Below, one piece after another: positions 33,107-44,962 of a stretch of DNA of 64,000 nt; position 1 is the first letter of the stretch, and each line of letters begins with the position of its first letter. A program made the translations under genes and the position numbers. Origin of the DNA: Gautieria morchelliformis (Eukaryota > Basidiomycota > Agaricomycetes > Gomphales > Gomphaceae). The notes under the pieces were generated by a model that saw only the letters and a list, made by a program, of their open reading frames with translations, did not search any database and had not been told where the DNA came from. The stretch spans positions 57,553-121,552 of the forward strand of contig WHVA01000354.1 in assembly GCA_015179125.1 (NCBI GenBank). Direction: 5' to 3'.

Positions 33107-34030
33107 GGTAATCGATGATAATGACACCATCGAAAGAGCAGGCTTTTGTATCCCGAGGACGGAACAATAAGACATAGCAACAATTGGGGTGTATGCAGAC
33201 GTCATACACGAGACCCCAATTGTTGCTATGTCGCATGCTTTTAAGTTTTTGTGGAAACAATGACATGCGGTGACGCTGCGGAGCTTTGCCCCGGCAGTTC
33301 GGCGGACTCAGCATGCAGCGATAGCCAATTTCAATTACTGTATCGAAATGATCGACTACAGGCTCAGATTGTTTGGGCCTGGAAAGGTCAGTGATACAGC
33401 AGACACGTTTGTTTCCGGGAATTTACCTGGTGCATGTAGGTGCCGCCAATGTAAGCCTCTCAACTACTGTAGACAGTAACTTAGCTAAAGTTATAAGGTC
33501 ATGCAGGCAGAATTTCTTTCTACGATGAATAGTGTCGTACTCCCTCAAATACGCGAAGTAATCAAAAAGTAATCAAATGAACTGCACGCTGCACCGGTGT
33601 GCATCAGTCACTTTTCATTCCTTACATCAGTGCCAGCAGCGAGACTGTTGTACTGCGTTTTATGTATGTCAGACAGACATCCCGAACATACAACTATCAA
33701 AGGTGAATGTGTGTGCGTGATTACAGGTTTCTATACTCAGGTGGCCCTCTCACATTCTAATACATAGGTGGGTACAGGAGCCCCCACATCCATCACAATT
33801 GGACCTATCCTAAATATCAATATCACAATGCTGACATTCTCCCACCGGAGCACTGGTTCCCGGATTATCTTTTTCATTCTAATGTATCTCGTCCCCGGTT
33901 GCAATAGCACGAGGCATCCTCGAGATGAGGGCATGGCGACGGGCGGGAAGCCGCCCTGTAGAGCCATATAATATACCTCTCTTCTTCGACGTTTCTTTTT
34001 TCACACCTGATCGCTAGTTTTTCTCCAATA
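33107..34030. other. Intergenic with a hairpin
   Basis: Divergent intergenic region between the small minus-strand gene and the BTB gene. It contains the inverted repeat at 33171-33232 (separate entry). Otherwise nothing recognised. Confidence 0.5.
33171..33232. repeat. 20-bp perfect inverted repeat (hairpin)
   Basis: Arms 33171-33190 and 33213-33232 are exact reverse complements (GACATAGCAACAATTGGGGT) around a 22-nt loop that itself contains GTATG...CATAC. It lies about 65 bp upstream of the small hypothetical gene. Confidence 0.9.
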
Positions 34031-35205
34031 ATGGCTCCGACACAACATGAGCTTTATTACATGAAGGATGGTGTTAGCTTTCTAGTGAGTACATTGCTGA
34101 AATATAAGCCTCACTTACTACCCCCTCGTCGTTCAGGTCGAGAACACTCTGTTCCGGGTACCTCGCTACATGCTTGAAAACACATCGCCGGTTTTCAGCG
34201 CTATGTTGTCTGATGTCCGCGCAGATGCCGACCCCATTGCACTCCCGAGGGTGACCAGCGCAGATTTCGTGTGCTTGTTATCGTTTTTATATCCTTTGTG
34301 CGTGCCACGTCTAAAACATAATTGGAATAACGTGCCAAGTTTTAAAATTAGGATCCCCCAAGTCAATGCTGTACCAAGATTGTGGGAGGTGGAGCAGTGG
34401 ACCGCTATTCTTCGCCTGGCAACCATGTGGCAGATGGCCGAAATCCGAACAGTAGCCATGCAGATCCTGTCGCAGAGCCGCTGTCCGTTCACTAAGATTA
34501 CCCTCGGGAGAGAGTACGGACATTCGCCGTGGATCAAAGAAGGTTTCACCATGTTGTGCCTCCGTCCGGAAGCCCTAACCGCGAGTGAGGCCGTTCAGCT
34601 CACTAAGGACGATGTGGTCGCTTGCGCTGCCGCAAGAGAAGAGGTTCGGCTGCGTTTTCCGCCGGGAGACAGACGGTCAGCGGGATGGGTGGATCATTCT
34701 CGTCGGATTCACTCTAAGAGCATCAATGCCGAGTCGGATCCTTTGCCAAACAGTGAGTAACAAATTTCGATCCCCTTTAGCGTGTTTTGTTTGTTTTGTT
34801 CAAGATCGAGTGGTGCGCCAAATCGTGAATCGCGCTTTCGGCCTTGAAGAAGAGGACGAGGATGAGACGAACATGTCAAAGCCGGAAAGCGATAAATGCA
34901 ATTGGTTTCCTCTAGATATCAAGGCGCCTCAAATATTGTGGCTCATCAAGAGTCATAATGACGGGGGCGAACGGTCAACGAGTAGTATCACAAATATCAG
35001 GGAGGTTTCAGACGCTGCTTACAAGAAGATCAAGGCACTTTCGGCTTCTGCGTCCATCCTCACAGTGGCTGGCATCCAGACCCACTGGATACGTGACACA
35101 CTGCCAAAAGATATTCTCAAATATGACCGAGTCACGCTGTTGTCGTGTTCCGCTGTTGCTCTCTCTGTTGGGTTTCTTATTCTCATTCCTTTTGCATTGA
35201 CATAG
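34031..35205 (+). CDS. BTB/POZ domain protein with C-terminal membrane anchor
   Basis: Four exons (34031-34084, 34137-34297, 34352-34752, 34805-35205) give 338 residues. The first 75 residues are a BTB fold of the basidiomycete type: a short ELYYMKDG start, VENTLFRVPRYMLENTSPVF, then LLSFLYPL. A helical region follows (WTAILRLATMWQMAEI), a charged stretch (LEEEDEDE) and a single hydrophobic segment at the end (LLSCSAVALSVGFLILIPFA), so the protein is probably tail-anchored. BTB domains mediate dimerisation or Cullin-3 binding; which applies here is unknown. The 54-b intron 34298-34351 keeps the frame, so a longer unspliced form is also open. Confidence 0.75.
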
Positions 35206-36395
35206 ATCGCACAGTCGTCACGGAGTATTCATGTATATAACTGAACAAGGCTAGTCCCTGCTCAAGCCTATCAGGCTATCGTATACAATAATATTTCCCT
35301 GGCACAGGGATCCAGGACTTTCCCGAAGCAAACCACCTTCAATGTGCCAAATTGATCCCATAGCTCTCTAGCATGCAAGCCACAATGAGATTGTCACTCT
35401 GAGCAATATACAACCATTGGCAGAACGAGGGCATCAACACGCATCTTTGTATATCCATTATCAAGCCGCGACGAGCACAAACGTGATATCTGTCTGATAC
35501 AGATGTGAGTTAAGCTCAAATTAATAATGTTTACTGGATAAAGCAAGAGAAGGTAAAAGGAGACGTACATAGACGGATCCAAGGAGCGCGTTCGCCAACG
35601 CTCGCAGGGGAAAATGGGAAAAACAAAGGAGCAGTCTACCGTCACTGAGCTTGATTAAAGTTGAAGAATAGCAGCCGGCGCGATCACCATCCAGGCTCAA
35701 CGTGCATGGCAGGCTGAGAGAGATGCCCTGGCTATAATAACAGAAAAGTCGCACTTGTCGTGGAAGCCATAGTCGCAGGTAGGGAGCCAGTCACGTCGGG
35801 AGTACAATGTTGTACTTCATCAGAACGTACATGAGGATTCCATGGTATCCGTCAGACCTGTGGCATACAGGGAGATGATATGGAAGGTCATGGGCGAGCA
35901 TATGCACCTTAATGTGAATTAAACGCGACGCAGGATGTCCCACACTCCACATAGTACGTACTTAGTGCGCGTCCATGATACTTCTTATAATCGCCCGTCT
36001 CTGCTTTAGCGACCGTAGTCTTTCTTCTCCGTAATTAGTACCAGACTCGTACAGGACACGTAGCCGCGGGAGATAACCAGTCCACAGTACTAGACGAAAG
36101 CGGGAATCACCATACGTACCTTTGGCAATTGTCCAATTTTCCAATCACGCAAGCTGAGATCAGCACTCAGCACCCGTAGCGAAGCGAAGCGTCTCCGCAG
36201 TAGAACAAAAGGACAGCTCGGTACTTACCACCATATCAGGACGTGATTGATGGGCAACGTACACCGCATCGCGCCTGACCTCAACCGACTGTCAGCGCGC
36301 GTGCTAATTGAACAGCCATTGTTCTGAGGCACCACCGTGGGCGTCTGTGGGCGGTATGCTATACCGCGAGCTTCGTAAATTGCGAACTCCCACAT
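35206..36395. other. Intergenic, no gene recognised
   Basis: 1.2 kb between two plus-strand genes. Short frames only, no domain or consistent splice pattern. It should hold the promoter of the DUF6699 gene. Confidence 0.5.
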
Positions 36396-38471
36396 ATGCC
36401 AGCTATTCACTCGAGCCCTCATCCCGCGAACGACCCCAGCCTCCATTGGGATCTTAACGAAGACTCGATGCCAGGAAATCCATACCCAGATACTGGAGGC
36501 CCAGGAGGCTATCCACCCGGATACGATTCTCAGCAATGGAGCGGTGGACAAAGTTTTGCAGGACGAGAGTACCATCCAGCTTCAGTGCCAAACCCTATCC
36601 AAAACCAATACCCTATGCAAAACCCATACCTTATGCAAAACATCAGCCCGACGCGGTCACATGCGTCGCAGTTTGACAAAGGCAGTGGCAATCGACGTCG
36701 TTCTGAACGAGAACATGACAGGATGCACGGTCACTCACACCACCGCCACACAAACCGGACTGAGGACAATAGAGCTTCACATCCCTGGGCTGGGCGTCAG
36801 CGAGCGGCTAGTTTTGATGACAGGACTCCCCATCCTATGTCGCGTGCACAGTTTGAACGCCATTTCAACGAGGAGGAAGACGAAGAAGACTTTGAATACG
36901 ACATATCCGATGAAGGGGAACCAGTCTTCTTACCCCCAAAAATGGGTCGCACACACGCCTGGGACTCAAGCGAGGAGGAAGAGTTTGAAGACGAGTTTGA
37001 TGAAGACGAGGAGCTGCTGGACGACGAAGACGAAGACGACGACTCGTACGCAGAAGAAGTCCGCGCCAACACGCGCCAGCATGGTCGCGGCATGATGCCC
37101 CGACGAGGACAGCCACACCGGATCCATGGTAACATGCGAAGGTCGAGCCCACCGCCTCTCGAAACCCCCCCTGATTCACCACCCCCTCTTTCGCGTGCGA
37201 TGCCCTCTGCTCGTGGCATGGACCCGCGTATGATGCGCGGTCAAGGGGTCGATCCACGCATGATGCGCGGTCGAGAGGTGGATCCGCGTATGATGCGTCG
37301 TGGTGGTATGCGCATACCCGTCCGTGCTCGCTCCCACTCTCGGGGACGCGGCATTCCGATCCATCCGGAACGCGTGCCGAGGAAACGTACTCGTTTCGTA
37401 GACGATTCTTCATCTTCTTCTGGTGGCGGCTTGGCATTCCAGCACGGCGCTGCCAGGGTGCGCCGGAGCTCCAGTGCGGGAGGCGGCATCAAGAAAGCGA
37501 TGCGGTGGCTCACCGGACCAAACGGTGAGTAATCCAACCTTTCAATGCCTCCCTCGGTCAATTTGTCTCCCGCTTGGCCTCTCCTCGGTTGGCGGACCAC
37601 TTACCCATCCTCGTTACAGGCTCCCCTGCAACACTTCACCCTTTACTCCGCGTAGGATCTATTCTCCGTCCCCCCATGCTTACGTGGCATGTAAGCCACC
37701 CACCCGTTCCTGTGCGAGCTGGTGTTCCGGTGGGCTTTGCGGTCGCCAGCTTCTCAGGTAAATTTTTGACACTAGCTTTGATACTTCCCCACCAACCCTA
37801 TTAATTGCGACAGAGCCTGCAACGTCCCCTCCTGTTGCATATATGCGCCTGCTCGTGCCTATCCCGGGGCTTGGAGGTGCTCAATGGACTGTGGACGTGT
37901 GGCCACTCGGCTCCCCTTACGCCACCCCCAACCAGATGCCTCCGTCACCATTTTCCTTCACGGGGTCTCCCAGTGGATTTGCCCGCGCCCTTCCCACCTC
38001 CCCCTTCCCGGCTGGGTACGGTCCCGGCGCTTTCGTCCGATGCGCCGACGTCCTCCATGCACTATATAGCATGCTGCAGCGGCGCGCTGTGGCGAACGAC
38101 TTCTGGGCATTGGATGATAGAAGAAGGGACCGTGTTAGTAAAGCATTTTGGGTTAGATGTCGCACTGTGAGTGCTGCAGTGACAGGCATGAACATGGCGG
38201 TTCCACCGCGGAGTTGGGATGGACGAGAAGAGATGGATAGGCAGGTGAATTTTGGCGTAAAAAGGATTGATTTCATGGAGGGGCGAACACGGTGCGTTCA
38301 TGTTGCTCTTTCTCTATGTGTGAATGGGTCTGCGACATTCATTTTGTTGATTTGGCCTGATGTCATTACTCGATCATTTCCCCCTTTGCTGACACTTGAT
38401 TGTATTACAGATGGGATGGTCTCGAAGGAAGTGGTACCGATGAATGGGTCGTGAGGCTTGGCCGCGGATGA
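36396..38471 (+). CDS. DUF6699 domain protein with disordered N-terminus
   Basis: Four exons (36396-37524, 37620-37757, 37814-38291, 38411-38471) give 601 residues. The first 370 are low-complexity: Pro/Gln-rich, then strongly acidic (EEEEFEDEFDEDEELLDDED), then three MDPRMMRG-like repeats and an Arg-rich stretch. The C-terminal 220 residues match the DUF6699 fold as I know it: TLHPLLRVG, EPATSPPVAYMRLLVPIPG, a DVLHALYSMLQR segment and GVKRIDFMEGRTRWDGLEG. The function of the family is unknown. This seems the parent copy; degraded duplicates of its 3' half lie at 43303-43638 and 51475-52573. Confidence 0.8.
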
Positions 38472-38945
38472 ATGGACTGCTGGAATTGCTAAGGGTATTC
38501 TGTCTAGTATTCATATTTTTCTTTTGTTATCCTGTAGATGTGTAGCTATTGATCACCAGAGTGTATGTATCGCTGCATGATCCTCGATTTATAACGATTG
38601 AACACGACTTTTCTGGTGACATTGTCGATTATCGCAGCACAAATTTCGAATCACTTCACAGTGAATGCGTAGCACTAGAATCCTTTCCCCGAGAATTAAT
38701 ACTCTACTGTGCATGGGCTAGCTAGTCTCTCCGTCTAATCACTGTAAACCAGCGGCCTAATACGTACGCCAGAGTAATTATATACCGCAGGCTGCAGTTC
38801 TCAAGTCACACAGATGGACGATACACGACAGAGCTTTCGAAGGAGTGAGTATTATGCGCAGAGACAAGAGGGGTAGAATATTATGCGCAGACAAGAGGGA
38901 TAGAATAGAATACGTATGACCACATTCGGTAGCCATCTGTCAGAC
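38472..38945. other. Intergenic between convergent genes
   Basis: 3' flank of the DUF6699 gene; its first 210 bp or so recur inverted at 51475-51680. Nothing else recognised. Confidence 0.5.
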
Positions 38946-40587
38946 TTAGGGTGAAAAGACCTTTCCGACACTACTCACTTCCCATCCCCTACCACTGATA
39001 TTGCTGCCATCATCGAACTCGTCGAAGCCTTCGTCTTCCGGCTGTTCCGCTTCGGCCTTCCTCGCTCGATCCTCTCGTCGTCGATGCTCCTTCTCTATTC
39101 GTGCAGCTGTGATCCGATGTGGACTCACCAGGCCTCCAGCTATGTCTTGATCATAATCCACTTTGACATTTTCTTCAATAGTGACGTGAACACCAAGTTC
39201 GACATCATCTCGAATGGCTTTAGTATGGGATGCGTTGAAGAAGCCGGATATAGGTGGATTATTGTTGGCGGATGGAGGTTGTTCCCGTGAGCGTATCGTG
39301 GTCCGAAATTCTGTTTCGAGGCGAAGTTATGCACGTCGCTCAGTAATATAGCATGCGAGTGCGACTCGCCTTGGAGGTGAATGAGAAGACGCTGACTCAG
39401 TATCCATGTAAAAGCATAACCCAGGGTAGCTCTGAAGGAGAATATTTACTATTTTCTCCGTCTTATCGTGGCATGTGGACACACGTACCCCGATGTCTGG
39501 AATTTTTCAGAACCCGTCGCATATAGGACAAGATTGAGCAGGTTAACCGCTGTTGACACATGAGAACGTTGGAACAAAATGGGAATTCGGCTTGGAGCTT
39601 GCCTGTAATAAAAATGAAGTAGAGTATACCCTGCTGAAGAAGCATCTTTGAGAGACCGTCAAAGCTGATATGTTGTTTATGAGTCCATTCTGAAGCGATG
39701 AAGAGAAGGGGAGCTCACTTCTGTTTAGGCTGCATCCGTCTCTGACCAATAATGAAGCCTGTGGCAATACCTAGGCAGGTTATATCATACAATATTGCTG
39801 CTAGGTAGTTCACCCAGGCAATCTTTAATGATTTAACATTACCCGACGTGCAATTAGCCTGTGCCGAGCCTTGGAGTCAGCTTTCTGGCACATAAAGATG
39901 GCAAATGGCACACGGACAAACTGTACGCCTTTAGGTTCCTGGAATGGAACACGGGCCCAAATATTGGAAAAGAATTCAATCTGAAAGGCTGTATGTTGAG
40001 TTATGTAACGGGGAAATATATACTGTATTACTGACCGTAACTGTGATTACCAACAGGATGGACACCGTCCGTACTGCCCATCGCGTCTGTCTCGCAATCG
40101 CAACCGTTCGTATGGCCATAATTATTTGAGATACTGTCAATTGTACACCTAAGGGACGGATAAGCAGCTGCGGAACAACGCCTCTTTAATGAAGACCTTT
40201 GAACGCCGGTGCCACCAGATAGTATTTGTGGCATGCTGACACCGTAAATATCTCTCCGAAGAAGCCGACATTGGACACCACGATGACAATGATAGAAGTA
40301 TATCGAAGTATAATGAACAGTATACAGGCGCGTCTGTGTATCAAGGTCACCAGCGTCCGGTTAGTAGCCGTATATGACGGCGTCAAGAGTGACGCACGTC
40401 ATTCTCCTGAGTGAGGTCTGTTCACGATACAGCGATATCTCTGCTGGTATTGTCCACAGCGCGCTGTACGGTGACCAATTTTACATCACCCGTCGGGAAC
40501 ACCAGAAACCAAGATCAAAACGTACTCATACAGAGCGATGGCCATGGCTGCGACACGGAGATATGCCTCTATTGAGGTCTCCGCCAT
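38946..40587 (-). CDS. DUF6533-type multi-pass membrane protein
   Basis: The start at 40587 (MAETSIEAYLRVAAMAIAL) and a chain of about nine short exons give the layout of this basidiomycete family: YDALWTIPAEISLYREQ, then hydrophobic segments CILFIILRYTSIIVIVVSNV, VSQIIMAIRTVAIA, ILLVITVT, ILYDITCLGIATGFIIG, MLLQQGILYFIFIT, AVNLLNLVLYATGSEK and a tail ILSQRLLIHLQGESHSHAI. One intron (39602-39550) is GC-AG. The C-terminal coding part from about 39290 (ANNNPPISGFFNAS onward to a stop at 38946) connects to the rest only with a frame jump near 39292, so the tail model is uncertain. The function of the family is unknown. A diverged inverted copy lies at 45229-46790. Confidence 0.7.
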
Positions 40588-40855
40588 CTTGGGGAGGTGG
40601 AGATGGGGGAAACGAACTTCGTAGTCTGCCACAGTGCGGCTTGGCAGCGATCGAGCTATTTAAACACAATATAAAAGCAGATAGATGCTCTGGTCACTGA
40701 CTTCAGTTGCCCCGGGAGTCAGGACCAAGGCACGGTACTACTCCTAAAAGGGTCAGACGACCGATATCAGATGTGTACCCAACTGCGCCGCCTCGTATAC
40801 TCTATAGTCGCTTACATCTTGTTTGACAACTGGCACGTTAAAGCGCCCAGGCAGT
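39050..40855. repeat. Left arm of a 1.8-kb inverted repeat
   Basis: Reverse complement of about 44963-46775 with scattered substitutions, covering the DUF6533 gene and its upstream 270 bp. Arms are separated by 4.1 kb containing the CAAX protease gene. Edges are placed by eye to within about 20 bp. Confidence 0.85.
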
Positions 40856-41094
40856 TTGGAGGCTATGTAGTACAGTACTTACGTATCATGGATGGACATT
40901 CATCAACATCATCCCATTCAGCGGCCGCTCCATTCGACCAGCCCTACATGGCCTCACATGCACCCATACGTGCGTGACGCCAGGCGTAACGGCTTCTTCT
41001 CCGAGTCTCTACGCGCTACTTATAGCCCTACGACCGTTCGAACCGCATAATTAGTGAAGTCGCTATACAATCTGCCGCTCAACCTATACCCCTT
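40588..41094. other. Divergent promoter region of DUF6533 and CAAX protease genes
   Basis: 507 bp between two genes read away from each other. Its first 270 bp belong to the inverted repeat. No further motif identified. Confidence 0.45.
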
Positions 41095-42349
41095 ATGCCC
41101 GTTGCGAATGCGTCCCTTTCCTTGCTATCCCCAACCTCATCGCTGCTCATATCCGGCTTGATTGCTGGCTCATACGTCGCAAGTCTCTATGTGGCTCGTT
41201 CGTCTCGACTCTCGTTTGTGAAATCCTCTCATCAGTATCATGGAGAACGAGCCCGGCGCGCCACTGAACGGTGGAGAGATGATGATGACGTAATTCGCGC
41301 CAGGCTCAAAGCAGCGTTACTCTCTACGTGTGCCAGCTGTGGCGTCGTCTATGCATGCGTAGCTCTTGGATATGATGGTAGTGTAAGCGAGTTAGTGTAT
41401 AATATCGGAGCGTTGACGTCACTCAAGAAAGCTTAGGACCGATGGATCCGTGCGTTAAAAACATCCTTTCGTCTGCTAGGACTAGACAGCCGGAGCCACG
41501 GTTACAAGTCTATCTTTCCGAACCTTTTGATCCCTTTGTTATACTCTGGCCCGCTGACAGCCCAGTTTCTGTCATCAACTCTGCCATTTCAAAGCTGTTG
41601 GTCGTACAAAGAAAACTTGCGCCCCATATTTACAACGTGGATTGGTCTAAGAAATTTTATTGTAGTAAGCTTCGTTCCCTTTCCGATATAATATCTGCCT
41701 CAAAGAATTACCTAGGCCCCTATCACCGAAGAGGTAGTCTTCAGAGCGTGCCTATTGGCTGTGGCCGACTTATCAGGCACAAGTCTATATCATAAACTAT
41801 TCATTACCCCGCTCTGGTTTGGTGTTGGTATGTGTCGACGATCGTGTTATTATGTCGTTTGCAAGCGTCTCGAATATCTCTAGCACACTTGCATCACGCG
41901 TATGAACTCTACAACAAATTCGGATGCACGAGGTCCGCGCTTAAACGTGCCATAATGACTTGCCGTACTTCCTGCTGCTCGTGAATATAACTCACCACTA
42001 ACGACGCGTGCAGTGGTCCAGATGGTATACACGACTCTGTTTGGAGCGTACGCATCATTTTTGCTCCTGCGGAGTGGTAAATGCTAATTCATCTCGCTGT
42101 CTTGCGTTGATTAATTCGCATTATTATTAGGGTCTATTACCCCCGCGATAACTGCACACATGACCGCAAACGTCATGGGTCTACCGCACCCAGGATGGGA
42201 GTTACGCCAACACCCCAAGCACAACAAATGTCTGTCATTCGTCCACGAACATTTGCCATAAGCTTACCTTGATCGCAAAAGTAATATTTGTCGCATATTT
42301 CATTGGCATCGTTGGTTTTATTTCGGCATCTGGTCCTTGGACGGCTTAG
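41095..42349 (+). CDS. rce1: CAAX prenyl protease 2 (Rce1-like)
   Basis: Seven exons (41095-41382, 41437-41664, 41716-41827, 41884-41964, 42014-42076, 42131-42229, 42282-42349) give 312 residues, close to yeast Rce1. The family cleaves the last three residues from farnesylated or geranylgeranylated CAAX proteins in the ER membrane. The catalytic motif EEVVFRAC (Glu-Glu-x-x-x-Arg) follows LRNFIVAPIT; the second motif FITPLWFGVAHLHHAYEL supplies the His residues and AHMTANVMGLP a further conserved Asn. Several hydrophobic segments are present, and the end FIGIVGFISASGPWTA is typical. An alternative frame at 41442-41795 is a shadow of exons 2-3. A 3' partial duplicate is at 50431-51210. Confidence 0.88.
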
Positions 42350-43302
42350 ACTAGAATTAGCACGGCGTGTCCTATGTCCTACGCCTGGAGCTACCCAACC
42401 CATTGCATACGACCGGAAATTCGCCCTCTTACAGAATGGCATATCCTTCAAAGGAAGATCGTAGGTCACCTCGGTTCACTGCAAAGTCTGAAGATATCCT
42501 GAGGCGAAGACGCATGAGCAAATGTCGGTTTATTTCCCTGCTCGAAATGGTGTTGATCCTGTGTAAATGAGGGAGAACATAGAAGGACTCTGAGGCCTTT
42601 GCTTGAGGGCTGCCTACATTCCAAGAATGTCTCTGATTCTCAGCCACAAGACCTTTGCAACAATGGCCGGGGAAAAGGCATCAGTGGAGGGCGCAAGCCA
42701 ATTGGTCATTGAATATGTCACCCCTGCGACGTACGGGTCCTGTTAGATCGCAGGTGTCAGCTAGGACATTAGACGCAAAAGAGCAACATCATGAAATGCA
42801 CCTTGGTGCATAGGCGCATGACACCAGCTGTATACACGCGTCCCCATGCGTTGCTGGTTTCGAGGTTACGCCGGGTGCTGGTGTGGTAGTTTCGAAGCTG
42901 TAACCTGTGGTTTTCATAGATTGCCTAGGTAGGACCCATCGGCGTCATTTCGTTACAGTAACGATGCAGGAGCGTGAAATACAGATCAAAGGCGCCAGTG
43001 CGTTTGGCTTGCGCCGCGAAGAATCTCTGACCGAAGGGAAATACGTCATCGAACCTGGTCGCATACTGAGAGGCATTGATTAACTCATCGCTATGTTGTC
43101 TCGCAGGTGCTGCGCACCCTCAACGATGACTGTCCTCCAAGTCGTACATGACCGAGGCAGATATATAGATCAGACGAGTAGTTAGTTGTACCTCAGTGAA
43201 GCACCCGCTCACTGAGGTACGTACCGTATTGTGCATCCAGACGCAGGACACTCATCTCCATGTATAGCACCTTTGTCTTAGGCTGCTGCGCATAACCCCA
43301 AC
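42350..43302. other. Duplicated non-coding or relic segment
   Basis: 42350-42569 recurs in the same orientation at 50990-51205, and 42606-43070 recurs inverted at 54840-55300. No protein family is recognised in either copy. Frames are short and differ between copies. Confidence 0.55.
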
Positions 43303-43638
43303 AGTGTTTCGGTGTGCTTTGCGGTCGCCAGCTTCTCAGGTAAATATTTGACCCTAGCTTTGATACTTCCCCACCAACCCAATTAATTGCGACAGAGCCT
43401 GCAACGTCCCCTCCTGTTACAGATATGCGCCTGCTCGTGCCCATCCCGGGGCTTGGAGGTGCTCAATGGACTGTGGTGTGGCCACTCGGCTCCCCTTACG
43501 CCACCCCCAACCAGATACCTCTGTCACCCTTTACCTTCACAGGGTCTCCCAGTGGATCTTCGCGCGCCCTCCGCACCTCCCCTTCCCGGCTGGGTTCGGA
43601 CCCGGCGCTTTCGTCCGATGCGCCGACGTCCTCCATGC
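43303..43638 (+). pseudogene. DUF6699 gene fragment (duplicate of 37730-38060)
   Basis: Matches the parent from the end of exon 2, through the 57-bp intron, into exon 3 (MRLLVPIPGLGGAQWTV), then stops abruptly after the VRCADVLHA region. A deletion of 3 bases (GAC) and several substitutions separate it from the parent. No start or 3' end, so it is a dead fragment. Confidence 0.85.
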
Positions 43639-44962
43639 GGAACACGCTCACACGACGACTCACCACCCATTGCGTGCCCATGCCGTTAGTACTCTGCGGG
43701 GCGGTCAGCACGCGTCGTGGCAGGGTGAGGCACGCACCCTTCACGCAGTCGCGCTTGCCGGCGGGCGTGAGCAAGAGTACGGCATCGATTGTGCTTTCAG
43801 AGTAAAGCATAGGAGAGACGCACCGTTCTGACAGACAAGCCCTCATGCTTCCGGTCGGTGAGTAACGTGGGTGGGCGGTATCGTGGGCTATGGTGGTAGA
43901 TTGAAGTGAAACCGACCGAGTCAAAACAAAATGAAAGCCGTACTATTAGTGCATCGAGCGCGGGTGCATAAAAATATTTCCTCAGTCCTTCATTTGGTAC
44001 TAAAACCTGCTTAAGCTTGTGATCAAGGACGCAGAGTAATCACAATCCGATATCTTTGACGGACAGTTGGTCGATTCAATTTCGGATGTCACTCCCGGGT
44101 TACGTATTTGGAGGTTCAACCATGCTGCCAGGGATCATTGTGGAAACTAATTACTCACTGGTACCCTGGTGTATGTATCCCTATCTCAAGGCATATCGTA
44201 TCGGGATACATATTCCGACCGCAACCACCAATCCCTAAAACGCGGTGCCAGATGTAGGCTGCCAGGGACGCTGCGGAATGGCATGATGAATGTCCATGAT
44301 ACGTGCTACATCAGCAAAAAAAACGAATTGCGTGTAGCATTATATAGGGTACATACCAGGCATAGCACGGTAGACTCGTGCCAATTATGTGGTGCCCCAT
44401 AGCTCCCCGCGGCGGTTCAGTACCGTGCCATAGCGCCGTATAGCGTCATAGCTCCTCGGTGGGACACGTATACAGACTGCAGCGGGCGACGGCTCATGAT
44501 GACCCATCGATGCCAGCATCGTTCAACTCCACTGGCACGCCGAATTACTACTAGTAACTCATACTTACAAGATGAGGGGCCTTGGGAGGGAATCAGGTTG
44601 TGCACCTACGCCACGGTGGGAACTCTGGCTCTATAGTAGTGGCCGAACAAGAGTTCCCATCGTAGCACCGTACTAGTTTGGGAGCCGCGCAGGCCAAACC
44701 GGATAGCCCGCATGGACGGCATAGGCAGCGGCACAGCCCATAGGCTCCAGAGGAGGCGGACATCGCCCAGGAGCCGCGATTGCGCTACGGAGGAGGCGGC
44801 CACCGTGATCGTGCCCAGTAGTGCGCTATGAGGCACGGCTGATGCACCTTGTAGCTCGGAGCGCCCGTGAGGGCTTTGGGCCACACGGACCCCTGAAGAG
44901 TATGTAAATAGCCTCGGCTCCCGGGCATTTCGGTTTTTTACTGATGTAGCCTCCGCTCAGGA
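43639..44962. other. Unassigned stretch between duplicated blocks
   Basis: No gene recognised. 44600-44880 is G/C-rich with a short inverted pair gggaactct/agagttccc around 44622-44663. A plus-strand tract near 43640-43870 has no known domain. Confidence 0.4.

Noticed and set aside
36797..37219. Minus-strand Ser-rich frame
   Set aside because: Antisense of the acidic repeat of the DUF6699 protein.
41442..41795. Open plus-strand frame of 117 codons
   Set aside because: It overlaps the Rce1 exons in the wrong frame; the spliced Rce1 frame has catalytic motifs and fits all introns.
44500..44660. Possible tRNA gene (gttcaactcc motif, short hairpin)
   Set aside because: No acceptor stem, anticodon arm or A-box at the right spacing.
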